Source: an uncultured Frankineae bacterium
GTDB lineage: Bacteria; Actinomycetota; Actinomycetes; Mycobacteriales; SCTD01
Direction of reading: 5' to 3'
NCBI GenBank assembly: GCA_902805805.1
Contig: CADCUE010000180.1
Location: 1-9,497 of the forward strand
Length of the DNA: 9,497 nt
The notes beneath the pieces are model-generated. The model saw only the letters and a program-made list of their open reading frames with translations, did no database searches and was not told the origin of the DNA. The stretch's first letter is position 1. The number at the start of each line of letters is the position of its first letter. Below, in pieces: positions 1 to 6,607 of the stretch. The position numbers and the translations under genes are program-made.

Positions 1-377
1 CCAAGGGCCCGCTCACCGCGGGCGCCCTCCCACCTGACGATGCAGCGGGCGGCCGCCCAGGGCAGCACCTCGTCGACGCCGACCTCGGTCGCCAGCTCGA
101 CGGCCAGCTCGCCGCGGTCGCCCTTGGCGATGCCCTGCGCGACCACGAGCCAGGGCGACGGCCTGGGCTCGACGACCCGCTCGCGGACGCGCAGCTCGAC
201 CGTGTCGTGCCTGAGGGCCACGACGGTGCAGCGCGCGCGGGTGCCGCGTCCGTCGGCGACGTCGACGGCCTCCCCCACCTGCACGCGGCGGACGGTCGCC
301 GCGTGACGGCCCTCGGGCCCCGCGAGCACCACCACGTCGCCGGACACGTCGTCGCACAGGAACAGCGCCGCCGTCAT
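1..377 (-). CDS. rsmE: 16S rRNA (uracil-1498-N3)-methyltransferase RsmE, N-terminal part, cut by window edge
   Basis: RsmE methylates N3 of U1498 in 16S rRNA of the small ribosomal subunit, using S-adenosylmethionine. Only the first 125 codons are here; the SPOUT methyltransferase knot lies beyond the left edge. The visible part begins MTAALFLCDD and contains GPEGRHAATVRRVQVGE (about 20-36), the N-terminal PUA-like domain signature with its conserved His-Val/Arg-Arg turn, then VVAQGIAKGDRGELAVELATE and VLPWAAARCIVRW near the cut, which match the linker into the SPOUT domain. The ATG at 377 is the only in-frame start that fits the family. No Shine-Dalgarno sequence is visible before it, but the gene lies 18 bases after the dnaJ stop, so translation is probably coupled to dnaJ. 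The order hrcA-dnaJ-rsmE is common in actinobacteria. I see no defect in the part present. Confidence 0.93.
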   Translation of the reverse strand, partial: MTAALFLCDDVSGDVVVLAGPEGRHAATVRRVQVGEAVDVADGRGTRARCTVVALRHDTVELRVRERVVEPRPSPWLVVAQGIAKGDRGELAVELATEVGVDEVLPWAAARCIVRWEGARGERAL

Positions 378-395
378 GCCACGGAGGTCACGCGG

Positions 396-1504
<1,109 letters not shown>

Positions 1505-1505
<1 letters not shown>

Positions 1506-2524
1506 TACGCGCCCGCCAGCAGCTCGCCGACGTAGCGCGCGACGGCGCGCACCTGGCCCATGTTGCCGGCGTAGTCCATGCGCGTGGGCCCGACGACGCC
1601 GAGGCCGCCGTACGCCCCGCCGTCGGGGCCGTAGCCCATGGTCACCACGGAGGTGGACCGGAGTCCCTCCACGTTGTTCTCCTCGCCGATCTTGACGTGC
1701 ACGGTCGTGGGGTCGTTGACCTCGCCCAGCAGCTTGAGCAGCACCACCTGCTCCTCGAGCGCCTCCAGGACCGGCCGGATGGTCTGGGGGAAGTCGAGCA
1801 CGTGGCGGGTCAGGTTGGCCGTTCCGGCGAGCGCGATGCGCTCCTCCGGCTGGTCGACGAGGGTCTCCAGGACCACCGTCATGACGCTCGTCAGCACCGG
1901 CCGGATCGCCGGCGGAGCGGCGTCGGGCAGGTCCGACAGGGCCGCGGGCGCGTCGACGAGGCGCGCGCCGTGCAGGCGGCTGCCGAAGGCCGAGCGCAGG
2001 ACGGCGACGTCGTCGTCGCTCATGGCCGCCGGCAGCTCGAGCAGGCGCTGCTCCACCCGCCCGGTGTCGGTGATGAGGACCAGCAGCAGGCGGTGCGGCG
2101 CGAGGTGGACGATCTCGAGATGGCGCACCGAGCTGCGCGACAGCGAGGGGTACTGCACGACCGCGACCTGCCGGGTGAGCTGGGCCAGCAGCCGCACCGA
2201 GCGCCGCACGACGTCGTCGAGGTCGACGGCGCCCTCGAGGAAGGACTGGATGGCGCGCCTCTCGGCCGGCGAGAGCGGCTTGACGGTGGACAGCTGGTCG
2301 ACGAACAGGCGGTAGCCCTTGTCGGTCGGGATGCGCCCGGCGCTGGTGTGCGGGTGGGTGATGTAGCCCTCGTCCTCGAGCGCCGCCATGTCGTTGCGGA
2401 CGGTGGCCGGGCTGACGCCGAGGCTGTGCCGCTCGGCGAGGGCCTTGGAGCCGACCGGCTCGGTGGTGGAGACGAAGTCCTCGACGATCGCCCGGAGGAC
2501 CTCGAGCTTGCGGTCGTCCAGCAC
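1505..2524 (-). CDS. hrcA: Heat-inducible transcription repressor HrcA
   Basis: HrcA binds CIRCE operators and represses chaperone genes; in the known systems its active fold depends on GroEL, which couples repression to chaperone supply. The protein has 339 residues, the usual length. The N-terminal winged helix (about 25-70) carries the family signature [20 protein letters not shown] followed by [16 protein letters not shown], and the GAF-like core and insertion follow. The start is GTG at 2524, chosen because AGGAGGTGA (2531-2539 on the opposite strand) lies 6 bases upstream and [18 protein letters not shown] is the conserved beginning. A CIRCE element abuts the ribosome-binding site, so the gene should repress itself and dnaJ. 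The stop codon overlaps the dnaJ start by one base. It diverges from the iron-box-controlled DUF2470 gene. Confidence 0.97.
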
Positions 2525-2539
2525 TCGACGTCACCTCCT

Positions 2540-2566
2540 CTGGCACTCCGCGATCCCGAGTGCCAA
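2540..2566 (-). promoter_or_regulatory. CIRCE operator of hrcA
   Basis: Inverted repeat with 9-base arms, CTGGCACTC (2540-2548) and GAGTGCCAA (2558-2566), separated by 9 bases. Eight of nine arm positions pair. This is the classic CIRCE form (TTAGCACTC-N9-GAGTGCTAA), bound by HrcA. It lies immediately upstream of the hrcA ribosome-binding site and at or just after the likely transcription start, where bound HrcA would block initiation. Confidence 0.95.
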
Positions 2567-2594
2567 GTGTACGGCGGCGCTCGGGAGCCGGACA
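2566..2594 (-). promoter_or_regulatory. Candidate hrcA promoter
   Basis: On the minus strand a TGTCCG (2589-2594) and a TACACT (2566-2571) stand 17 bases apart. The -10 fits TAnnnT; the -35 is weak. If correct, transcription starts inside CIRCE, the usual position for HrcA control. No better pair is visible in the gap. Confidence 0.45.
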
Positions 2595-2607
2595 TCCCAG
2601 CGAGGGC

Positions 2608-2636
2608 TTGACATGGCCTCGCGTCTTAGGTGAGGT
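2608..2636 (+). promoter_or_regulatory. Iron-controlled promoter of the DUF2470 gene
   Basis: A perfect TTGACA -35 (2608-2613) is followed after 17 bases by TGAGGT (2631-2636), a weak -10 that lies inside the iron box. Transcription would start near 2643, leaving a leader of about 55 bases before the ATG at 2699. Overlap of operator and -10 predicts repression by the iron-loaded regulator. Confidence 0.65.
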
Positions 2637-2644
2637 TGGCCTAA
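2626..2644 (+). promoter_or_regulatory. DtxR/IdeR iron box upstream of the DUF2470 gene
   Basis: TTAGGTGAGGTTGGCCTAA matches the 19-bp DtxR/IdeR consensus TTAGGTTAGGCTAACCTAA at 15 positions, including all five terminal bases on each side. The known family of iron-dependent repressors binds such sites with Fe(II) and blocks transcription when they cover the -10. The regulator gene is not in this window. Confidence 0.9.
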
Positions 2645-2658
2645 CACAGCGGCGACCC

Positions 2659-2676
2659 CGGTGCGGGCCCGCACCG
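2659..2676 (+). promoter_or_regulatory. Perfect 18-bp palindrome in the DUF2470 leader
   Basis: CGGTGCGGGCCCGCACCG is identical to its reverse complement over 18 bases. It lies 14 bases after the iron box and 22 before the start codon. In RNA it can form a 7-bp stem (2659-2665 with 2670-2676) with a GGCC loop, leaving the ribosome-binding site (AGGAG, 2688-2692) free. It could be a second operator or a leader hairpin; I cannot tell which. Confidence 0.5.
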
Positions 2677-2698
2677 ACGACGACGCCAGGAGCGGCGC

Positions 2699-3388
2699 AT
2701 GCCCGTGGACGACGCCGCTCTGCAGGCGAGGACCTCCGTCGCCGCCGCTCGCGTCGGTCACCTGACGACGTACGCCCGCCACCCCAGCAGCCAGCACACG
2801 GCGTCGGTCTGCGTGCACCCACGACCGGACGGGACCGTCGAGGTGCTGCTGGCCCAGGACGCTGTGGGCGTCCGGCAGCTGCTCGCCCGGCCGGTCGCGA
2901 CGCTCGAGGTCGCGCCGCCGGACTGCCGTCCCGTGCTGCTGCACGGCGCCGTCCGGCGCCTGCCCGGGCGGGGCAGCAACGGCACGCTGCGCTTCCACCT
3001 CGACGTCGCGGCAGTGCGCGTCGGGGCACCGGCGGTCCTGGTCGACGAGCGGTCGTACCTCGCGGTGACGCCGGACCCCCTGGCGCACGAGGCGCCGGCC
3101 GTCCTGGCGCACCTCAACGGCGGGCACGCCGAGGCACTGGCCGCCTGCCTGCGCGCCGCCGGCCGCACCGTTGCGTACGCCCGGGCGACCGGCCTGGACG
3201 CGGCCGGGCTCACCGTCGCCGCGGTCACTCCCGACGGCGTCGACCTCGTCCGGCTGCGCTTCCCCCGGCGGGTGACGGCGCTCGACCAGCTCCCGACCAG
3301 TCTCGCGGTGGCGCTCAGCCCGCGCTGCGGGTGCTCGGCGAGCGCGGAGGTCCACCCCGAACGCGGTGACGGCGCAGGACCTCGTTGA
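2699..3388 (+). CDS. DUF2470 domain protein with split-barrel N-terminus, iron-regulated
   Basis: The protein has 229 residues. The N-terminal part (about 10-120) looks like the FMN-binding split barrel of the pyridoxamine-phosphate-oxidase fold (alternating strands [32 protein letters not shown]). The C-terminal part (about 131-205) is DUF2470, with [10 protein letters not shown] (138-147) and [25 protein letters not shown]. The same pairing occurs in HugZ/ChuZ-type heme-degrading proteins, so a role in heme or iron use is reasonable, but I see no proof of heme binding. A short tail with CGC (210-212) follows. The start is ATG at 2699, with AGGAG 6 bases upstream. The iron box over its promoter implies expression in iron limitation, in keeping with the bfd and bfr genes downstream. 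An alternative role is a generic flavin-dependent reductase. The stop codon lies within the -35 of the bfd promoter. Confidence 0.85.
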   Translation: MPVDDAALQARTSVAAARVGHLTTYARHPSSQHTASVCVHPRPDGTVEVLLAQDAVGVRQLLARPVATLEVAPPDCRPVLLHGAVRRLPGRGSNGTLRFHLDVAAVRVGAPAVLVDERSYLAVTPDPLAHEAPAVLAHLNGGHAEALAACLRAAGRTVAYARATGLDAAGLTVAAVTPDGVDLVRLRFPRRVTALDQLPTSLAVALSPRCGCSASAEVHPERGDGAGPR

Positions 3389-3414
3389 CAGGGCACCCGC
3401 GGATGAGGTCAGGT
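3385..3414 (+). promoter_or_regulatory. Iron-controlled promoter of bfd
   Basis: A perfect TTGACA (3385-3390) is followed after 18 bases by TCAGGT (3409-3414), which lies in the iron box. The -35 contains the TGA stop of the DUF2470 gene (3386-3388). The layout repeats that of the promoter at 2608-2636. Transcription would begin near 3421, giving a leader of about 80 bases before the bfd start. Confidence 0.6.
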
Positions 3415-3422
3415 TGCCCTAA
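3404..3422 (+). promoter_or_regulatory. DtxR/IdeR iron box upstream of bfd
   Basis: TGAGGTCAGGTTGCCCTAA matches the 19-bp consensus TTAGGTTAGGCTAACCTAA at 14 positions, with the right half-site end CCTAA intact. It is weaker than the site at 2626-2644 but begins 13 bases after its TTGACA, against 12 there, so the two look like the same promoter design. Confidence 0.82.
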
Positions 3423-3500
3423 GAGGACTCCGACTTCCGTCGCCCCGTCCCGGCCGCGCCTGGCGCGCCGCACGCCGTCCGTCTGAGAGGCCGCCGTCCC

Positions 3501-3707
3501 GTGCTCGTCTGCCACTGCCACCGCGTCAACGACGCGCGCATCGACCAGGTCCTGAGCGCGGGCGCGGACGGCGTCCGCGGCGTCGTCCGCGCGACGCGGG
3601 CCGGGACCGGCTGCGGCGGCTGCCTCCCGCAGCTGCGCGAGATCTGCGCCGCCCGGGCCGCCGAGCCGGTCTGCGAGCTGCACGGCGACGAGGCCATGGC
3701 GGGCTAG
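3501..3707 (+). CDS. bfd: Bacterioferritin-associated ferredoxin, (2Fe-2S)-binding
   Basis: Bfd is a small [2Fe-2S] protein that docks on bacterioferritin and passes electrons to the ferric core so that stored iron can leave. The protein has 68 residues, the usual size. Four cluster cysteines are in the family pattern: CxC at 4 and 6 (VCHCHRVND) and CxxC at 38 and 41 (GTGCGGCLPQL). Two further cysteines (49 and 58) are not part of the motif. The start is GTG at 3501, giving MLVCHCHRV as in homologues; a GAGAGG sequence lies 10 bases upstream. An iron box covers its promoter, which fits a gene needed when iron is short. bfr follows after 99 bases in the same frame. The TAG stop is directly followed by tandem repeats. 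Confidence 0.93.
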   Translation: MLVCHCHRVNDARIDQVLSAGADGVRGVVRATRAGTGCGGCLPQLREICAARAAEPVCELHGDEAMAG

Positions 3708-3775
3708 GTTCCGACGCACACAGATCCGACGCACACCGGTCCGACGCACACCGGTCCGACGCACACCGGTCCGAC
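3708..3775 (+). repeat. Tandem repeat, four 15-bp units plus a partial fifth, between bfd and bfr
   Basis: Units begin at 3708, 3723, 3738 and 3753, with a partial copy at 3768-3775. Units three and four are identical (GGTCCGACGCACACC). Unit two differs at one base, unit one at three. The array starts at the base after the bfd stop and ends 31 bases before the bfr start. The period is a multiple of three, and the array read in the bfd/bfr frame gives a repeated (G/D/V)PTHT pentapeptide with no stop. There is no spacer between units, so it is not a CRISPR. A change in copy number would alter the bfd-bfr spacing without changing frame. Confidence 0.95.
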
Positions 3776-3806
3776 CGGAGGCACCGACGCAACGACAGGG
3801 GGACGC

Positions 3807-4286
3807 ATGCAGGGCGACGAGCGGGTCATCGAGATCCTCAACGAGGTGCTCACCAACGAGCTGACCGCGACGAACCAGTACTACCTGCACTACGCGATGC
3901 AGAAGAACTGGGGCTTCACCCGGCTCGCGCAGCACACCTACGACGAGTCGATCGACGAGATGAAGCACGCCGACCAGCTCATCTCCCGGATCCTGTTCCT
4001 CGAGGGACACCCGAACCTGCAGCGCCTCGGCTCGGTCCGCATCGGCGAGCGGGTGCGTGAGCAGTTCGAGGCTGACATGGCGATCGAGATCCTCGCGATC
4101 GCGACGCTGCGCCGCGGCATCGGCGTCTGCAGCGAGGCCGGCGACACCGTCACCCGGCTGCTGCTCGAGTCGATCCTGTCGTCCGAGGAGGAGCACATCG
4201 ACTACCTCGAGACGCAGCTGTCGCTGCTGGAGAGCCTGGGCGACCAGGACTACCTGTCGCTCCAGGTCGGCGTCGGCGGGCACTGA
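3807..4286 (+). CDS. bfr: Bacterioferritin, heme-binding iron-storage protein
   Basis: Subunit of the 24-mer shell that oxidises Fe(II) and stores it as a mineral. The protein has 159 residues, the normal length. All ferroxidase ligands known from E. coli Bfr are present at the same numbers: Glu18, Glu51, His54, Glu94, Glu127 and His130. The heme ligand Met52 is present in DEMKHAD. The four-helix bundle and fifth helix are complete. The start is ATG at 3807, with AGGGGGA just upstream (3797-3803) and the conserved MQGD beginning. Its partner bfd lies upstream in the same frame. No separate iron box or clear promoter is visible in the 99-base spacer, so co-transcription from the bfd promoter is the simplest reading, although storage genes are often regulated oppositely to release genes. 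Confidence 0.97.
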   Translation: MQGDERVIEILNEVLTNELTATNQYYLHYAMQKNWGFTRLAQHTYDESIDEMKHADQLISRILFLEGHPNLQRLGSVRIGERVREQFEADMAIEILAIATLRRGIGVCSEAGDTVTRLLLESILSSEEEHIDYLETQLSLLESLGDQDYLSLQVGVGGH

Positions 4287-4328
4287 CAGGGACGACGCCG
4301 CTGCGCGCGCGCTGACCCCGACACAGTC

Positions 4329-4361
4329 GCCGGCCGGTGCCCGCGCGGGCGCGCGGCCGGC
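4329..4361 (+). terminator. GC-rich hairpin after bfr, possible terminator
   Basis: GCCGGCCG (4329-4336) pairs with CGGCCGGC (4354-4361), an 8-bp perfect stem. The loop holds a second palindrome, GCCCGCGCGGGC (4339-4350). It lies 42 bases after the bfr stop and 20 before the next start. There is no T tract, so if it terminates transcription it does so in the non-canonical way proposed for high-GC actinobacteria. Confidence 0.4.
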
Positions 4362-4381
4362 CTGCCGCAGACTGGACCGCC

Positions 4382-5221
4382 ATGGTCGTCGTCCTCGCGC
4401 TGTCGAGCGCGCTCGTCTACGGCGCCGCCGACTTCTGCGGGGGCCTGGCCACGCGCCGCGCTCCGGCGCTGGCGGTCGTCGCGCTGTCGCAGCTGGCAGG
4501 GCTGGTCGCGCTGCTCCTGCTGCTCCCCCTGCTCGGTGGCGCACCCACCCCGGGCGACGTCGCGTGGGGCGCGGTGGCGGGCCTGGCCGGGGGCGTCGGG
4601 CTGGCGGTGTTCTACCGGGCGCTGGCCGACGGGGTGATGAGCGTCGTCGCGCCGGTCACGGCGGTCTGCGCCGCGGCGGTCCCCGTGCTGGCCGGCCTGG
4701 CGTTCCGCGAGCGGCTGTCCCCGCCCGCCGTGCTCGGCATCGTCCTGGCGCTGGTCGCGATCGCCCTCGTCGCCGCGGAGGGCACCCGGCCCTCCCTGCG
4801 GGCGGCCCGGCAGGCCGGCGTCGGGGCCGCCCTGGTGGCCGGCGCGGCGTTCGGCCTGTTCTTCGTGCTGCTCGACCAGCCGTCCGAGGGCAGCGGTCTG
4901 TGGCCCCTGGTCGGCGCGCGGCTGGCCTCGCTGGCCCTCGTCGTGCTGCTCACCCGGGTCCGCCGCGGCAGCCTGGCCGTCGGCCGGACCGGGGTGCCGC
5001 TGGTGCTGCTCGCCGGCGTGCTCGACATGGCCGCCAACGCGCTGTTCCTGCTGGCAGCGCGCGAAGGGCTGCTGGCCGTGGCCGGGGTGCTCGCCTCGCT
5101 CTACCCGCTCAGCACGGTCCTGCTGGCCCAGACCGTGCTGAGGGAGCGCCTGCTGCCCAGTCAGGTCACCGGGCTGGCAGCGGCCGTGGCCGCGGTGGCC
5201 CTCATCGCCGTCGCCCGCTGA
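4382..5221 (+). CDS. EamA/DMT-superfamily membrane transporter
   Basis: Integral membrane protein of 279 residues with ten predicted helices in two similar halves (about 1-135 and 145-279), the drug/metabolite transporter layout. Each half ends with the EamA signature of a helix, an Arg-Glu-Arg-Leu turn and a final helix: FRERLSPPAVLGIVLALVAI and LRERLLPSQVTGLAAAVAAV. Each EamA half normally carries five helices. The substrate cannot be read from sequence; relatives export amino acids, metabolites or drugs. The start is taken as ATG at 4382, which begins directly in helix one. A GTG at 4337 would add 15 polar residues and sits within the upstream hairpin, so it is less likely. No good Shine-Dalgarno sequence is visible. 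It follows bfr by 95 bases and converges on the marR gene with a 40-base gap. No link to iron is evident. Confidence 0.88.
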   Translation: MVVVLALSSALVYGAADFCGGLATRRAPALAVVALSQLAGLVALLLLLPLLGGAPTPGDVAWGAVAGLAGGVGLAVFYRALADGVMSVVAPVTAVCAAAVPVLAGLAFRERLSPPAVLGIVLALVAIALVAAEGTRPSLRAARQAGVGAALVAGAAFGLFFVLLDQPSEGSGLWPLVGARLASLALVVLLTRVRRGSLAVGRTGVPLVLLAGVLDMAANALFLLAAREGLLAVAGVLASLYPLSTVLLAQTVLRERLLPSQVTGLAAAVAAVALIAVAR

Positions 5222-5261
5222 GCCGCGCGCCCGGCCGGGAGCGGCGGACCGGTCCCCCGCG

Positions 5262-5723
5262 TCAGGACGGGCCGTCGTGCAGGCCGGACAGCAGCCGTCC
5301 GGAGATCTCGCGCAGCTGCTCGACCTGCTCGCGCGTCAGCCGGTCGAACACGCGGCGCCGGACCTCGGCGACGTGCCCCGGCGCCGCGGCTTCCAGCGCG
5401 CGGCGGCCGGCGGGGAGCAGGTGGGCGACCTGACCGCGCCGGTCGTCGGAGCACGGCCGGCGCTCCACCCAGCCGCGCTCCTCGAGGCTCGCGACCGCGC
5501 GGGACAGCCGGCTCAGCGACATGCTCGTCGTCCGGGCCAGCTCGCTCATGCGCCGCGCGCCGTCGGGCGCGGCCGACAGCATGACCAGCACCTGGTAGTA
5601 GAGGTGGCTGATGCCCGTCTCGTCGCGCAGCTGCGTGTCGAGGGCGGACGGCAGCGCGGTCAGCAGCCGGACGAACGGCAGCCAGGCCGCCATCTCCCGC
5701 TCGTCCAGCCACCGGGGCTCCAC
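5262..5723 (-). CDS. MarR-family transcriptional regulator
   Basis: Dimeric winged-helix regulator of 153 residues, the normal MarR length. The helix-turn-helix is at about 57-83 (RMSELARTTSMSLSRLSRAVASLEERGWV) and the wing follows with RRPCSDDRRGQVAHLLPAGR, the conserved DxRR wing. Flanking helices at both ends should form the dimer interface. The only cysteine is Cys91 in the wing; this could be a redox contact but is also common in the subfamily. The start is GTG at 5723, 2 bases after the stop of the dioxygenase gene; ATG at 5693 is a possible later start. As last gene of ribA-dioxygenase-marR it probably regulates its own operon, and two TTGA-N4-TCAA sites at the operon promoter are the obvious targets. 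The inducer is unknown; a phenolic or quinone compound would fit. Confidence 0.92.
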   Translation of the reverse strand: MEPRWLDEREMAAWLPFVRLLTALPSALDTQLRDETGISHLYYQVLVMLSAAPDGARRMSELARTTSMSLSRLSRAVASLEERGWVERRPCSDDRRGQVAHLLPAGRRALEAAAPGHVAEVRRRVFDRLTREQVEQLREISGRLLSGLHDGPS

Positions 5724-5725
5724 CG

Positions 5726-6592
5726 TCAGGCCGCCTGGAACGAGCGCTTGGCCAGTCCGAGGAAGTACCCGTCGACCGTGGTGGTGACGGGCGCCCCCGG
5801 GTCGGTCGCCGCGCCCAGCGTGACGAACAGCGGGGTGAAGTGCTCGACCGTGGGGTGGGCGTACGGCATGCCCGGTGCGCGGGTGCGGAAGTGCGCCAGC
5901 TCCTCCACGTCACCGCGCGACAGGGCGTCCTCGGCCCACAGGTCGAACTCCCGCGACCAGCCCGGCACCCGGTCGGGCCGCGCCCAGTCGACGTACGGCA
6001 GGCCGTGGGTCATGAAGCCGGAGCCGACGACGAGCACGCCCTGCTCGCGCAGGTCGCGCAGCCGGGTGCCGAGCGCGAGCAGCCGGGTGCTGTCGTGGGT
6101 GGGGATGCTGAGCTGCAGGACGGGGACGTCCGCGTCCGGGTACATCACCTTGAGCGGGACCCACGCGCCGTGGTCCAGCCCGCGGGAGGCGTGCTCGTGC
6201 ACCGTCTCGGTGTCCGGCAGGACGGCGACCACCTGCCGGGCCAGCGCGCCGGCGTCCGGGGTGTCGTAGCGCATCCGGTAGTACATCGGGTCGAAGCCGC
6301 CGAAGTCGTAGACGAGCTCGGTGCCGGGTCGCGTGCTGCTGAGGCCCAGCGGGGCGGACTCCCAGTGCGCCGAGACGATGAGCACGGCAGTCGGCTTGGG
6401 CAGGGCGCGGGCCCAGCCGTGCAGCTGCTCCATCCACGCCCGGTCCTCGAAGACGGGCGGCGCGCCGTGGCTGACGTAGAGCGACGGCAGCGGCCCGTCG
6501 CCGGGGGTCCACGGCGCGTGCGGCTGCGCCGCCTCGAGCGCCGCGTGCCGGTCGAGGTGGTCCAGGAACGGGTGGCGGGCGGGTCGGGTCAT
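5726..6592 (-). CDS. Class III extradiol (LigB/DODA-type) dioxygenase
   Basis: Member of the family that includes 4,5-DOPA dioxygenases and E. coli YgiD, non-heme metal enzymes that open catechol rings with O2. The protein has 288 residues. Conserved histidines lie in YVSHGAPP (His42), VSAHWES (His76), GLDHGAWVPL (His141) and HPTVEHFTPLFV (His246 and His251). By comparison with YgiD, His42, His76 and His251 are the expected metal ligands and His141 a catalytic residue; this is assignment by alignment from memory. About 35 residues precede the family core, more than in YgiD. The start is ATG at 6592, with GGAG 6 bases upstream. ribA ends 15 bases before it and marR starts 2 bases after it, so the three form one operon. 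The actual catechol substrate cannot be told. Confidence 0.92.
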   Translation of the reverse strand: MTRPARHPFLDHLDRHAALEAAQPHAPWTPGDGPLPSLYVSHGAPPVFEDRAWMEQLHGWARALPKPTAVLIVSAHWESAPLGLSSTRPGTELVYDFGGFDPMYYRMRYDTPDAGALARQVVAVLPDTETVHEHASRGLDHGAWVPLKVMYPDADVPVLQLSIPTHDSTRLLALGTRLRDLREQGVLVVGSGFMTHGLPYVDWARPDRVPGWSREFDLWAEDALSRGDVEELAHFRTRAPGMPYAHPTVEHFTPLFVTLGAATDPGAPVTTTVDGYFLGLAKRSFQAA

Positions 6593-6607
6593 GTCGGTCT
6601 CCGTGTC

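Noticed and set aside
1506..3029. Upstream extension of the dnaJ frame, giving 877 codons in total
   Set aside because: It overlaps the whole of hrcA and the CIRCE region, is Arg/Pro/Ala-rich without domains, and the DnaJ family begins at the GTG at 1505.
3708..3775. Possible CRISPR array
   Set aside because: The units are 15 bp and directly adjacent, with no spacers and no cas genes nearby.
3526..3792. Minus-strand frame with repeated CASDR peptides
   Set aside because: It is the 15-bp tandem array read on the other strand and runs into antisense of bfd. No start signal or homology supports it.
5230..5255. Bidirectional terminator between the transporter and marR
   Set aside because: Two 10-bp palindromes (CCCGGCCGGG at 5230-5239 and GGACCGGTCC at 5246-5255) are present, but neither leaves room for a loop with a stable stem and there is no T tract.
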